Shown: positions 1 through 11,290, numbered from the stretch's first letter. The stretch: DNA of 64,000 nucleotides from Aedes albopictus (GCF_035046485.1 NC_085137.1:47113155-47177154); one strand, 5' to 3'. Made by a program: numbers and translations. Notes: generated by a model from the sequence alone, not told the origin.

Positions 1-379
1 TCTAAATTGGAAATAAATTAACAAAATCAAGGCCCCGGAGGAGCTGGGTATCGTTTACCCAGATTTTGCCACCATCATCGGTAACCCAGATTTGAGTAAA
101 GGTGCCTTTACTCAGTTTAGAGTAACTGCAGTTTTGCTCAGTCTGGGTCGCTTTGACATCAATCTGGGTAACTGAGGGTTAGCGTGCAATGAAATTGATT
201 TCAGTGAATACATACTAAAAAAAATATGTGAGGTGGGGTTGCTCTTAGCGCGAACGAAAATGCTGTCGGTGCTGTCAGTTTTTTTCGGTTTTATTTTGCT
301 TGTCGTTTTCTCCTCATTTCCATTCATATTTTTACCGCGTGCACGCGTTCGTTCCGGAAAGTTTAGTGCTGGTCAAAAA
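1..379. other. 5' flank of the RRM gene, no gene seen
   Basis: No coding region is supported here. A perfect 22-bp palindrome lies at 93-114 (10-bp arms TGAGTAAAGG/CCTTTACTCA), surrounded by several copies of ACCCAGATT or its reverse complement, which may be a decayed MITE. The stretch from about 230 can be translated in frame with the downstream gene, but only from a GTG, and it reads as a low-complexity hydrophobic leader; it is better taken as 5' UTR. Confidence 0.4.
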
Positions 380-1233
380 ATGGCCAAAATAAAACGTAAA
401 TCAGCTGTTCCGGTACCGAAAGCCAAACCGATCCAACCCGTCGACGATGACAGCGGTTCCGACTACGAAGTGGACCGTCATATGACGCTGACCAAGGTGC
501 CGAAGACCGTGGCAGAAGAGTTTCCGCTCCCGAAACAAGTTCGCAAAGAGCTGGTCAAACGTACAACAAAAGTCTCGGAAAGTGAAGAATCCAGCGAGGA
601 GAAGGAAGATGACGACGATGTTAACCTACCAACGTTGACCAAGGGACAGATTGCGGATATCCTGCAAACGATCAAGAACAACAAACGGCTGGTGCTGAAC
701 GTTTCAAATGTGAACTTTTCCACGTCCAAGGAAGAAATCGAAGAGCACTTCAGGAAGGCCGGTCGAGTGAAGAGTGTCCGGATACCGAAGAAGCGGGCGT
801 CCGGCTTTGCGTTCGTCGAAATGCTCGATGCGGAAGGATTTCAGGTGAGAAGGTTTAGGGACGTTTTGGGGAAGAATATTTTAACGTGTTTACATTGCAG
901 AAAGCTTTCCTGCTGCACGGGTCCTACCTGGATGGTCGCCAGATCCGGGTTCAACTGTCCGAGAGTGGCAAGAAGAAATCCCATCAGAAAATCCTGCAGC
1001 TAGAGAAAAAGAATGCCGAGATTAGGAAAATGCGGAAAAAGAATCGCGCCAAACCGGAAGCGAAAGAAGTTACCCTGGTGCCGAAAGTGCAGCCCAAAGT
1101 CGTCGAACGCGATCCCTATTTGGACAAGAAGAAAACCAAGCCCCCGACCAAGAAGGAAATCAAGGCCTACAAGAAGAAAACTTCGCTGAAGGCGAAGTTC
1201 AGGAATGTGGCCTTGAAGGGAATAAAAGTTTGA
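380..1233 (+). CDS. RRM-domain protein, probably nucleolar (two exons)
   Basis: Exons 380-844 and 901-1233 are joined across a 56-bp GT-AG phase-0 intron (845-900), giving 265 residues. The ATG at 380 follows a purine-rich context (AAAAAATGG) and starts a basic MAKIKRK segment. The N-terminal 100 residues are charged, with an acidic Ser/Glu/Asp run near 67-80. A single RRM spans about 103-178: an RNP2-like strand LVLNVSN, and RNP1-like SGFAFVEM near 141-148. The intron splits the RRM. The C-terminal 85 residues are strongly Lys-rich, as in nucleolar ribosome-biogenesis factors of the RBM34/Nop12 type. RNA binding follows from the fold; nucleolar location and a role in rRNA processing are inference. 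It is the only non-zinc-finger host gene complete in the window. Exact orthology is not decided. Confidence 0.82.
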
Positions 1234-1489
1234 TGGCGGATTATACGTTGATGTTGTTGATCTGCGCCGAACAGAGCCCTGTAAGTTACTTATTTTCAAG
1301 TACTCCTATACATACCTGGAAAAGGATCGTTTGAATTCCAGGAGTCCATTTATAACCTAGCTAAGGATGGATCCTCATCTAAATACAAATCGGATTGGTT
1401 TGTCTTCTTTTTCTAGTCTTTAATTTAGTTAAGCTATTCTCAAAACCTGGTCGTAGACCATTTTTGTTCGTCGATCTGAATTTCTCCTC

Positions 1490-1860
1490 CTGGCCTACCT
1501 GATTATGTATTTAGGTCTCCTTTGATGACGTCGTAGCTTAGGCAGCAAACGTATTCTCGTCTGAGCTGCGCGTAAAACGCGTCTTTGAATGTGATCATCC
1601 AGTAGTTCCTGATTGTGGGTTGTTCGCTTTGATTGTGCTGGTGTTGAAGAATCGGCCTTCGATCCTTAATCTGCACATTCCTTTGTCGATCGGCCACCAA
1701 CCGATCGCCCACTTCTGCATATCACCCACTACAATGGAAGCTGTTTCCAGCTCTGGTGTGTTACCACAGCCCTACGCCGTAAGATCATGGTGCACAATTT
1801 TGCTTAGAGTCCTTAATTGTCATTCTGACGTTGATCAGCTGCCCAACCTGGAGAACAGAA
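1490..1860 (-). pseudogene. Relic of an RTE-type non-LTR endonuclease
   Basis: On the minus strand, broken frames read pieces typical of the endonuclease domain of RTE (JAM1/BovB-like) elements: a segment like MCRLRIEGRFFN, then KDAFYAQLRREY, then a degenerate YDV-IKGDLN where an active element has a GDxN catalytic motif. The frame changes at least twice and stops interrupt it, so it is a dead fragment. It lies just left of the non-LTR element that begins at 1914. The family call rests on remembered motif resemblance. Confidence 0.55.
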
Positions 1861-2604
1861 GAAGCTCAGCCTTGCAGTTGCATGGTTTTTCGGGTACTAA
1901 AAAAAATGCTATTCACTCTTTGGCGAGCGTTCGTGCGAGACAGTCGCAACTTTTCGTTCGTCCGGTTTGTCTCCCGATTCTATCCAGTTCGGTGGCTTTT
2001 TCCAAAGTGCTAGTTTTCCGAGTGATCAAGTGTTGAAGTGATTATCCCTAGTGGGACGAGTGCGGTTGGCTAGGCCACAATTTTTGCCGCAAAAGTTCGT
2101 TTGGTTTGAGTAAAGTTCACGTTTTCATTATATCACGTGGCGCATTGTCCAATTATCGAGCACAGCAGTGCAGCACCCCCCGCACACCGCGCCGCTCGCG
2201 CGGTCGTGATCGGCTTCTTCCAGTGAGTACCCAAGCTCATCGTCGTCGACAGCAGCAGCCCACCGAGAGAAGAGCAGAGAGCGTTCAACCGCCGCACACC
2301 AGCGCAGCGTCGGGCGCTCAGCAGCAGCTCGCTTCCTCCCTATCCGGGCCATCCGATTGCTTGGACCTGTCGTCGTCGAGCCCGTGGCTAAACAGAGTGC
2401 ACAAAGATAAGTACATAAAGTTACCTCTCGTTGTTCCCCCCTCTCCACTGACTCTTTGATTAGATTTAATTTGGTACATAAGCAGTTTTTTCTCACTTTC
2501 CCTGTAGCGTTAATTTTGTCCCTTGTTTTTTGATTATTTCTCGTCCCCGTGATAGTGTTAGTTTAAGGTTTTTGAGTGCCCCGTGGTGGTAGTCAACTAC
2601 CACA

Positions 2605-4053
2605 ATGGGCGATGATGACGATGGCGGGGGTACGTCGTACCGCATCAACGAAGCTTCGTTATTGGCATCGGACTGCTCGAGCCAACAAGGCGATGTAAAT
2701 GCTAATCCCTTTGTCTCCCTTCACCCTGGTGCTTCTGCAATGGACACCAACAGTAAATCTGTTTCGACGTCCCCCCGCCTCAAGGCCTACCCTCCCGACT
2801 TTGGCGGGCCATATGTTGTTTTCTTCCGACCCAAAGGCAAACGTTTGAACACCGTTCAAATCAGCAAGGATCTAACTAAGCGGTATTCTTCCGTTGTCTC
2901 CATTGACATGGTCGGTACAGCTAAGCTTCGGGTGACAGTAGGCGACCGAAAACACGCTAATGAGATTGTGGCCTGCGAGTTGTTTACACTTGAGTACATC
3001 GTTTACCTTCCGAGCGCGTCGATAGAGATTTCGGGGAAGGTCGCCGACGCATCTTTGACCTGCGAAACGATCATGCAAGGCTGTGGTCGTTTCCATAATC
3101 CTTCTCTACCTCCTGTCCAGATACTGGATTGCCGGCAACTGCATTCCCAGGAGGGCGAGAAGAAGGTTTACACACCATCTGAAGAATTTTCTGTGACCTT
3201 TTCCGGATCTGCATTACCAGATCTGCTGGTGATTGGCAAACTTCGGCTACCTGTGAGGCTGTATGTACCGAAGGTAATGAATTGCATCAATTGCAAGCAG
3301 CTGGGCCACACCGCTCAGTACTGCAGCAATAAACCTCGTTGTACAACATGCGGGGAGAGACATGTGGACGGTGCGTGTAAAACGCCGCCCAAGTGTGTTT
3401 ATTGTGGCAGCGACCGTCCACATGATCTGATTGATTGCCCAAGGTACATACAGCAGAAAAAACATCAAAAACGATCGTTGCAGCAGCGATCACGGCGAAG
3501 CTACGCCGAAATGCTGAAAAAAGCTGCCCCGACCGTTGAATCCCGTAACATCTACTCGTCTTTATCTCTCGATGATCAGGGCTCTGACTCTGAGGTCGGG
3601 GACGGGGTTCCCTTTGTTTTCAAGGGTGAAACGAGGAAACGGATGAGGCTCCAGAGACCCACCAAAAAACCTCGGAATCTGCCTAGCAGCGACCCCCAAC
3701 CCACCATGACAAATTTCAAGAGTGGTAAGAAAGTCACAAAACGTTCCCCTCCAGGATTCAAAATCCAGGACGAACGAGACTTTCCATCACTCCCGGGAAC
3801 ATCTAAAATCCCAGATGTCTCACGTTTTTCGAATTCTCAACCGGAAAGACAGCATTCGGAGCACCAGGAGCAACCTCATGGTGCGCCATTGTTTACGCTC
3901 TCTGGCATCGTAGACATCATCCTCAGCTTCTTCAATGCTTCAGATTCCGTGAAGAACATTGTAAAAGGACTTCTTCCTTGTGTGACCCCTCTTTTGAAGC
4001 AGTTGGCTTCTAAAATGCCCCTCCTTGCGACAATCGTATCTTTCGATGGCTAA
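2605..4053 (+). CDS. Non-LTR retrotransposon ORF1 (Gag-like, CCHC zinc knuckles)
   Basis: This is an open 482-residue frame. The ATG at 2605 sits in CACAATGGGC. Three zinc knuckles lie in tandem: C227/C230/H235/C240, a second from C246 to C258, and a third from C264 to C278. They follow a region (about 68-220) like the RNA-recognition fold of non-LTR Gag proteins. The protein should coat the element RNA and act as chaperone in the ribonucleoprotein particle. The tail is Lys/Arg-rich (340-400), then a hydrophobic segment. ORF2 starts inside the last codons: its ATG (4046) overlaps the ORF1 stop at 4051-4053, so ORF2 is probably translated by termination-reinitiation. No break is visible in ORF1, although ORF2 is dead. 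Confidence 0.88.
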   Translation: MGDDDDGGGTSYRINEASLLASDCSSQQGDVNANPFVSLHPGASAMDTNSKSVSTSPRLKAYPPDFGGPYVVFFRPKGKRLNTVQISKDLTKRYSSVVSIDMVGTAKLRVTVGDRKHANEIVACELFTLEYIVYLPSASIEISGKVADASLTCETIMQGCGRFHNPSLPPVQILDCRQLHSQEGEKKVYTPSEEFSVTFSGSALPDLLVIGKLRLPVRLYVPKVMNCINCKQLGHTAQYCSNKPRCTTCGERHVDGACKTPPKCVYCGSDRPHDLIDCPRYIQQKKHQKRSLQQRSRRSYAEMLKKAAPTVESRNIYSSLSLDDQGSDSEVGDGVPFVFKGETRKRMRLQRPTKKPRNLPSSDPQPTMTNFKSGKKVTKRSPPGFKIQDERDFPSLPGTSKIPDVSRFSNSQPERQHSEHQEQPHGAPLFTLSGIVDIILSFFNASDSVKNIVKGLLPCVTPLLKQLASKMPLLATIVSFDG

Positions 4054-7000
4054 TTTAACCACCGAGGTCGAAGATACGATTTCGGTTCTACACTGGAACT
4101 GTCGTAGTATTACACCGAAATTAGACGTTTTTAAATTTTTAGTTAACAATTTACAATGCGATGTTTTTGCACTATCCGAAACATGGCTGACACCTGATGT
4201 AACCTTACCTTTTCCCGATTATAATATCATTCGCCTTGATCGAGGGGTGCTTCTAGGGATCAAGAAGCAGCACTCATTTTACAGAGTCGATTTTCATCCG
4301 ATGACAGGCATTGAAGCCGTCGCATGTGAGGTGACTATCCGAGGTAAAACCCTCAGTGTTGCCTCCATATATCTTCCTCCGAGAACTGTGATATCTCGCA
4401 GGGATCTCGCCCACATCTGCTCGGTTATGCCCGAGCCTCGGTTGCTCATGGGAGATTTCAACTCCCATGGTACAGGCTGGGGGGAACTGTACGATGACAG
4501 CCGTTCAACGTTGATATATGACCTCTGCGACGACTTCAACATGACAATTTTGAATACCGGAGAAGTTACACGAGTGGCACCTCCAGCTCAAGATGGCAGC
4601 CCTAGAAACAGCCGATTAGACCTCTCAATCTGTTCGAGCTCACTATCGCTGGAGTGTACATGGAAGGTTATCCAGGATCCCCATGGTAGTGATCATCTTC
4701 CGATTGTTGTTTCTATTTCCAATGGGTCACATCAACCTCCATCTATCGACATCGCCTACGATCTCACCAAGCACATTGACTGGGAGAAGTACGCAGAAGC
4801 AATTATCGACGGTGAGCAATCGGTAGAAATCCTTCCACCGCGGGAAGAGTATCAGTTTCTATCAGAACTGATCATCAGTAGCGCGCTTCAGGCACAACGT
4901 CGACCAGTGCCAGGTCCGTCGGTTCGCAGGAAACCCCCCAATCTGTGGTGGGATAGTGAGTGTACAGAAATCTATCGCGAGAAATCCGCGGCGTTCAAAG
5001 AGTTTCGGAAACGCGGTTCGGTCGAAAACTTCAAGCGGTTCGCTTCCCTTGAAAGCAAGTTCAAGAACTTGATCAAGGCGAAGAAAAGCGGTTACTGGCG
5101 TCGGTTCGTCGAGGGTTTGTCGCGCGAGACTTCGATGAGAACTCTGGAACGTCGGTAGAAGAATGCGTAACGCGTCGTCGGTCAACGAGGATCGAGAAAG
5201 CTCTCCTCGGTGGATTCTCAAGTTCGCAAAAGAAGTTTGTCCAGATTCCGTACCCGTGGAGCGAATAATTCGTGATGTTTCCGAGGATAGGGACGACATG
5301 GATAGGCCGTTTTCGATGGTTGAATTCTCACTTGCTCTTCTTTCATGTAACAATTCCGCTCCAGGAATGGATCGAATCAAGTTCAACTTGCTTAAAAACC
5401 TCCCCGACGTCGCTAAGAGGCGCTTGTTGAACTTGTTCAATCAGTTCCTGGATAACAACATCGTTCCGGATGACTGGAGACAAGTGAGGGTGATAGCTGT
5501 TCAAAAACCCGGGAAACCCGCGTCGGATCATAATTCGTACCGTCCAATCGCGATGTTGTCTTGTCTACGGAAGCTGTTGGAGAAGATGATTCTCTTTCGA
5601 CTGGACAAATGGGTTGAATCGAATGGCATGTTGTCAGATACACAGTTTGGTTTCCGCAGAGGCAAAGGTACGAACGACTGTCTTGCGTTGCTTTCTTCAG
5701 AAATTCAGCTTGCCTTTGCTCAAAAGCAGCAAATGGGCTCAGTGTTTTTGGATATTAAGGGGGCTTTTGATTCAGTTTGTGTCGATGTTCTTTCTGACAA
5801 ACTACACGACAGTGGCCTTTCACCAATTCTGAACAACTTTTTGTATAATTTGCTGTTTGAGAAGCAGATGAGTTTCGCTCATGGCGACTTGACAGTTTCA
5901 CGAATTAGCTACATGGGCCTCCCCCAGGGTTCATGTCTACACTCCAAATTTTGTTTGCTGGTATTCAGCAAATTTTGCTGATTTTTTTTGTGCTGATTTC
6001 ATTCAGCAATATGAATTTACTGAATATCAGCAATTATTTTTCAACTTGCTGAACCATCCAGCAATTTTGACAGTTGATCAGCAACGTTGTGCTGAAGTTC
6101 AGCAAAAAAATTGCTGAAATTCAGCAATTTATTTTGCTGATTTTTTTTTGTGCTGGAAGCGTTTCGAAAAATTTGGTGTGTAAGCCCCCTTCTTTACAAC
6201 TTTTATGTCAGAGACATAGATGATTGTCTCATGGAAAACTGCACGTTAAGGCAGCTTGCGCATGACTGTGTTGTCTCTGTAACGGGATCAATAGCAGTCG
6301 ATCTGCAAGGACCACTACAGGATACTTTGGACAATTTGTCTACTTGGGCTCTCAAGCTGGGTATCGAGTTCTCTCCGGAGAAAACTGAAATGGTTGTCTT
6401 TTCTAAAAAACACAAACCGGCTAAGTTTCCGCTCGTTCTGATGGGTAAGACAATCACTCATAGCATGTCTTCACAATACCTCGGCGTCTGGTTCGATTCC
6501 AAATGCACCTGGGGGAAGCATATTGTGTATCTGATACAGAAATGCCAAAAACGAATCAACTTTATGCGAACTATTACCGGAACATGGTGGGGAGCACACC
6601 CGGAAGATCTGATCAGGCTGTACCAAACAACCATTCTATCGGTTTTAGAATACGGTAGCTTCTGTTTTCAATCCGCGGCGAAAACACACTTGCTGAAGCT
6701 TCAACGGGTTCAGTACCGTTGCCTTCGGATCGCGTTAGGTTGCATGAACTCGACTCACACAATGAGTTTAGAGGTACTTGCTGGTGTACAGCCTCTGACA
6801 GACCGCTTTGCGGAGTTGTCGTTCCGGTTCCTCATCCGATGCAAGGTTGTGAATCCGTTAGTCATAGAAAACTTCGAAAAGCTGCTCGAACAGAATCCCC
6901 AAACTCGTTTTATGAGTGTGTACTACTGGTACATGACACTGGAGGCTCGACTGGAGGTAAGCCCAAATCCGGTTAACACCAATCGTGACAACTTCTCAAA

Positions 7001-7979
7001 CTTCGACAGCTCCTCTGTGGATTTTGATCTCTCTATGAAGGATGAGATCACCGGTATACCGGAATCTTTTCGTTCCATATGTATTCCACAAATTTTTGCA
7101 AGTAAGTTCGGGCATGTTAGCGGGGCCAGACAGTTCTTCACAGATGGTTCCAAAACCAATGATTCGACTGAATTCGGTGTCTACAACGAATTTCATAGCG
7201 CCACCTTCATGCTTCAAAAGCCATGTTCGGTATACATTGCTGAGCTAGCGGCTATATACTACACCTTAGAGTACATTCGCACTCTTCCACATGAGCACTA
7301 CTTCATTTTTACCGACAGTCTAAGCTCTCTGGAGGCTGTTCGGTCAATGAAACCGATGAAGCACTCAGCGTACTTCCTGAAAGGAATACGCCAAGTCTTG
7401 AGTGCTTTGTCCAAACGCTCATACATCATCACCATAGCTTGGGTCCCTTCACATTGCTCAATCCCGGGCAATGAGAAAGCAGACTCTCTGGCTAAGGTGG
7501 GCGCTAGCGAAGGCGATATTTACGAGCGTCAAATCGCCTTCGACGAATTTTTTGCATTGGCCCGTCAGGAGACCTTGATCAGCTGGCAACACAAATGGAG
7601 AGATGGAGAGATGGGTAGATGGTTGCATTCCATCATCCCACAGGTGTCGAAGAAGCCATGGTTCAAAGGGTTGGATTTAGGCCGCGATTTCATTCGTGTG
7701 ATGTGTCGGCTGATGTCCAACCACTATTTGTTGAACGCACACACCTTCCGTATTGGGCTCTCAGAAAGCAATCTCTGTGTCTGTGGCGTGGCTTACCAGG
7801 ATATCGAACATGTTGTGTGGGGATGCAATGAGTATCGTGAGGTCAGATCTGAGCTGCATGAAATTCTCCGGGTCCGAGGAAAACAACAGAAACCCGTTAG
7901 AGAAGTGTTGGCAGGACTTGATTTGGAATACATGAACCTGATTTACCAGTTTTTGAAACGTGTTGATGTCAGAGTTTGA
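4046..7979 (+). pseudogene. Non-LTR ORF2: endonuclease, reverse transcriptase, RNase H (broken)
   Basis: The ORF begins at the ATG at 4046. The APE-like endonuclease is recognised by LHWNCRS, LSETWL, GDFNSHGTGWG and GSDHLPIV. The usual Tyr-Gly-Gly-containing stretch between NIIRLDR and GVLLGIKK appears to have been lost in frame. A frameshift near 5140-5147 leads to a TAG at 5156, and the reading continues in the next frame with the RT fingers and palm (FLDIKGAFDS, then GLPQGSCL). The MITE at 5940-6180 interrupts the protein just after GLPQGSC. After it the frame resumes with SPLLYNFYV, but the catalytic Asp pair reads A-H-D (His codon 6261-6263). RNase H follows (FFTDGS, AELAAIYY, FTDSLSS, NEKADSLAK) with its acidic residues present, ending at 7979. 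The product would normally cut the target and prime cDNA on it. Three independent lesions make this copy inactive. Confidence 0.9.
5940..6180. mobile_element. 241-bp MITE with TA target duplication, CAGCAA-rich
   Basis: The ends form imperfect terminal inverted repeats: left CACTCCAAATTTTG, right (reverse complement) CACACCAAATTTTTC. TA flanks both sides (5938-5939 and 6181-6182), the signature of Tc1/mariner or pogo-type transposition. Removing the insert and one TA restores the retrotransposon reading across GLPQGSCL/SPLL, which fixes the boundaries to the base. The interior is built of repeated CAGCAA/TTGCTG words on both strands. It has no coding capacity. It is younger than the host retrotransposon copy. 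Confidence 0.92.
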
Positions 7980-8411
7980 TGTAGTACGTTCCTTGTTTTC
8001 GTTGTCCGCCTTTTGGTTTTGTTGTTCGCCCCTGTCTGTCGTTACCCCCTTCCGTTTGTCCTCTTCTTGTCGTTTTCTACCGATAAAGTCCTTTCTTTTT
8101 GGTTCCGTTACAGATATGGACAAATTGTCCCATCAAAGTTTTAGTATAAGTTAGCAAATAATTTAGTTTTAAACCCATTAATCCGTCCTTCCCATTTTTT
8201 TTTCTTCTTCAATCCTTAACCTCGAAACAGCCGCGAGTACTTCGGCTTCCCAAACTAACATAGTTTTAAGGCAGTAATAAATTGTAAAATTTAAAATCAT
8301 TGTAAAAACAAAAGATTTCGGCTCAGTTATGCCCATGTGGCGCCCGAGCCTTCCAAATAAACGAATAAGTAAAAAAAAAATGCTATTATGTTTATACGCA
8401 AAAATTAAGAT

Positions 8412-8417
8412 TTTATT
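8412..8417 (-). terminator. Polyadenylation signal of the C2H2 gene at 8.6-10 kb
   Basis: TTTATT on the plus strand is AATAAA on the minus strand, about 145 bases beyond the stop codon at 8560. Its spacing suits a short 3' UTR. The 3' end of the dead non-LTR element is only about 30 bases further on. Confidence 0.45.
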
Positions 8418-8559
8418 CCACAGTCACACTTTCTCTGTTGTTTGGATTTAATGAGATCTCTATTTCAACGTCCACTTGGTCTGCTTTTTGACACCTGAAA
8501 TCGAACGAAGAACATCGAACATTATCCGTTGGCTTAATTAAATACATGGGTAATGCAGC

Positions 8560-9967
8560 TCACTCAACATTCCTCAAGAGGTGTTTCGTAAGTTGTTTCT
8601 TCTGAAGGTACGCCTCCCCGCAGGTTTGGCACTCAAACGGTCGAATCTTGCTATGCACCGCCATATGTTTTTCCAAGTATCTCTGAAAATGTTCATCACA
8701 CCGTATCATCAAACTGCCTAATATTATATATTTGGAAATCTCACCTTTGTGCGAAAACTTTTCGAGCACTGCTCACAATGGTAGTCCTTGGTGGTCTTAT
8801 GCGTATTCTCGTGGCTTCTGAGCTCATTTCCGGTAGCGAACTTTTTCGAACACGTCTCACATTGGAACTTCATTCTATGCTTTGCTCTGTGATGGCTGAG
8901 CTGGGCCCTCTTCGTGGTGTTGTAATCACATCCTTCGAATTCACATTTGTAGTTCCCCAATGAGTCAGCCGGCTTTGTAGCTGTTTCCACACTCGTTCCG
9001 TGAGCGGCTTCCAGGTGGCTCTTGAGCGAGACCAACCATCGATAGGTTTTACCGCAAACTTGACAGGTGTAAGGTTTCTCGCCCGTATGAATTCGTTCGT
9101 GGCCGATGAAAGTTCCGAGGTTCTTGAAGGTTTTCGGGCAAAACTTGCACTGATACGGATGCTCTTCGGTGTGCAATCGTTCGTGCACAGACAGACACTG
9201 TCTGGTTTTGAACATTTTACCACAAACCGAACACTTGAATCGGCCTTGTTCCAACGACTCGTGTTCCCGCTTGTGTCTCATCAGGTACTTTCTGGTCATC
9301 TGCTTTCCACAGACCGTACAAGTGTGTTTGTCCTCATCGTTCCCGCCATGTTTTAGCCGAACGTGTTCCCTCAAAGATTGCTTCGTTTTGCTTCGCAGAG
9401 GGCACTTTGGACATTTGAATCGGTTTGTGTGCATTTTGACGTGTCGATGAAGTTGAACCAGCGAAGCAGCGATCTTTACCGGAATACCGGTTTCATGCGT
9501 GCATATCTCGCATTCGTAGGGTAGCATGTCCAGGTGCTCTGTGAGATGCCAATCGCAGCTTTCCGAGTCGGCGAACGTTTGACCGCAGAGATAGCACCTA
9601 TGTGAATCTACTTGGTTATTCGTTGCATTGGTTTCCTCATGATCAGCAGGCAACTCATCGGCGTCAGATTCTATGATAAGCTCGGGTTCTTGCTTAATAG
9701 ACTCGGATTGATATGACGATTCAGAGGTAAACCTCGATTCATCCACTTTTAAATTCAATTCCGGGTTGTCCTCGTTATATTCATCGACGTCAGTACGGTC
9801 GCTTGATAAAAAAGCGTTCGGTTTCTGTTTGATAAGAGCGCAATCATAGGGCATGATGGTCGATGGAAGATTAAACCCTGAGGAAGCATATGATGGTTCT
9901 TCACTTGATATTGGCATATCATCGTGCTTATACTCATAATCAGTCTCGTGTGGTGATTCTTGTTTAA
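8560..9967 (-). CDS. C2H2 zinc-finger protein, 10 fingers plus a partial one (first exon not found)
   Basis: On the minus strand, exon 9967-8745 and last exon 8682-8560 join in phase 0 across a 62-bp intron (8683-8744, GT-AG). The acceptor before 9967 (TTCACAG) is in phase 1, so at least one upstream exon must supply the start; none was identified. The N-terminal 130 residues are acidic, with IKQEPE-type motifs that resemble sumoylation sites. Then come ten C2H2 fingers. The second is long (C-x2-C with an extended loop), and the eighth has the C-x4-C spacing (CEFEGC). An eleventh ends before its second His. HTGEKPY-like linkers join some fingers. It is probably a nuclear DNA-binding regulator; targets are unknown. 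The same exon pattern recurs at 25594-26619, with an identical 123-nt last exon length, showing paralogy. Confidence 0.85.
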
Positions 9968-10183
9968 CTGTGAAGCAAAAAAAAAAGATTATCATGAAAT
10001 CTACCAACTAGATGGTACGTGTCTGTTTAGGTCTGATTGTTTAGTTATAGCAGGTTATAGCAAATACTTTCGGTGATATAAATAGTACTGATCATTGCGG
10101 AATTGTACGCGATTGTACAAGCTTTGAACGCTTTGAACTCGTTATTTGGGATATTAAATAATAGTGCTGTTTATTAACCAGAG
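9968..10183. other. Intron or upstream region of the C2H2 gene
   Basis: No gene is seen. A polypurine/A run follows the acceptor site of the zinc-finger gene (read on the minus strand). The missing first coding exon may lie here, or beyond the hAT element that starts at 10184; no ATG followed by a good phase-1 donor was found. Confidence 0.4.
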
Positions 10184-10614
10184 CAGGGGTTCTCAAACTT
10201 TTTAAGCTTGCGACCCACTTTTAATTTTCATAGAATTTGGCGACCCACCAGTGTGTATTTTTATTTAAAAAAAAATAAAATTTTGAAATAAATACATTTT
10301 TTGCAATTTCTCATCGTAATAGGCTATTTTACCTCACGTAAATCTGACAGGAAAAGGCCTACTTTCCCACACCAAATTAGCAGTGCTGTAATGGTTCATT
10401 ACAGCACTGATTTGCGTTGCGTAATGATTCATTACAGCACTGTTTTCAGTTTTGATCAACTTCTTGATGCTTTTTGGATGCAGTTTTGAAAAATTGTGAC
10501 AACTGCACAGTATAACCTGCTATGATCAGACTTTCCTAAACATGACTATGAACATCAGTAAGCAGTTGGATGGAAAAGATTTGTTAAAAACTACCTACAA
10601 GCGGTGATTTATGA

Positions 10615-10965
10615 AATTGCAAAAAACGTACGCAACTCGGTGCAGAACTCGATTTTTACAGCACTCGTCGTAATTATCCAACTCGGCAAGCCTCGTTGAA
10701 TAAATGTACGACTCGTGCTGTAAAAATCTTCATTCTGCACCTTGTTGCGTAAACTACTATTTTCACTTTCTTAGGTTAAAAAAAAGTTACGTAATGCAGA
10801 ACTTAAACTAAAATAGTTATTTATGCATCAAGTTGCAAAATGATGATTTTTTCAGCACGAGTTGTACGTTTATCCAACGAGGCTTGCCGAGTTGGATAAA
10901 TACGACGAGTGCTGAAAAAATCGAGTTTTGCAACGCGTTGCATACAAAGTTTTTTGTAATTGCAA
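10615..10965. repeat. Two copies of a palindromic MITE-like repeat
   Basis: Two inverted copies share the core CGAGGCTTGCCGAG, framed by ATCCAAC/GTTGGAT and by GAGTGCTG-AAAA/TTTTcAGCACTC words: one centred near 10695 (opposite orientation), one near 10885. Each can fold back on itself, with outer arms around GCAAC/GTTGC. A third, truncated copy abuts the satellite at 58269. There is no coding capacity. Confidence 0.7.
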
Positions 10966-11228
10966 AAATATCCGTACAGTATAATCTCTCTAGCCACACA
11001 AACGTGTATCAGCAGCAACCATGTTGCAAGTTTTCAAGCTCCCGTCGTCGTCATGCAGCATCATAAGCAAAAGTACCTAGGTTCAGTTTGTGCTTCTAGG
11101 CCTGATTGACAGTTCAAATCAGATTCTGAATCGTTCTGATTCGGATTCGAACTGCTCAGTGCATGTAGAAGCAGCAACTGTATCTACGGCAGTAGCGGTA
11201 CTTAACCAAAAAGTGTGTGCTGGCAAAA

Positions 11229-11290
11229 GTGCCGAAAAGTACTACTTTTCAGCACTCTAAAGAGTGCCGAAAAGTAGTACTTTTCGGCAC
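11229..11290. repeat. 62-bp near-perfect hairpin
   Basis: Two 30-base arms (11229-11258 and 11261-11290) are reverse complements with one mismatch, separated by two bases. The arms are built of GTGCCGAAAAGTAC-type words. It may be an end of, or relic within, the hAT element. Confidence 0.8.

Larger units (their letters stand above)
1914..8380 (+). mobile_element. Full-length, inactivated non-LTR retrotransposon (RNase H-bearing, I-clade-like)
   Basis: The element has a 5' UTR (1914-2604), ORF1 (2605-4053), ORF2 (4046-7979, broken), a 3' UTR and an A-tail at 8371-8380. Its limits come from a target-site duplication: AAAAAATGCTATT occurs just before 1914 (ending at 1913) and again straight after the tail (to 8387). 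ORF2 carries an APE-type endonuclease, reverse transcriptase and a C-terminal RNase H, the order of I, R1 and LOA-type elements; three CCHC knuckles in ORF1 and the endonuclease motifs favour the I clade. It is dead through a frameshift near 5145, a His replacing the first Asp of the RT catalytic pair, and a MITE at 5940-6180. Because the 5' end is intact, this copy was full length when it inserted. Confidence 0.9.

Noticed and set aside
233..379. N-terminal extension of the RRM protein from position 233
   Set aside because: It would start at GTG, and its hydrophobic, compositionally odd sequence fits a 5' UTR better than a signal peptide on a nucleolar-type protein.
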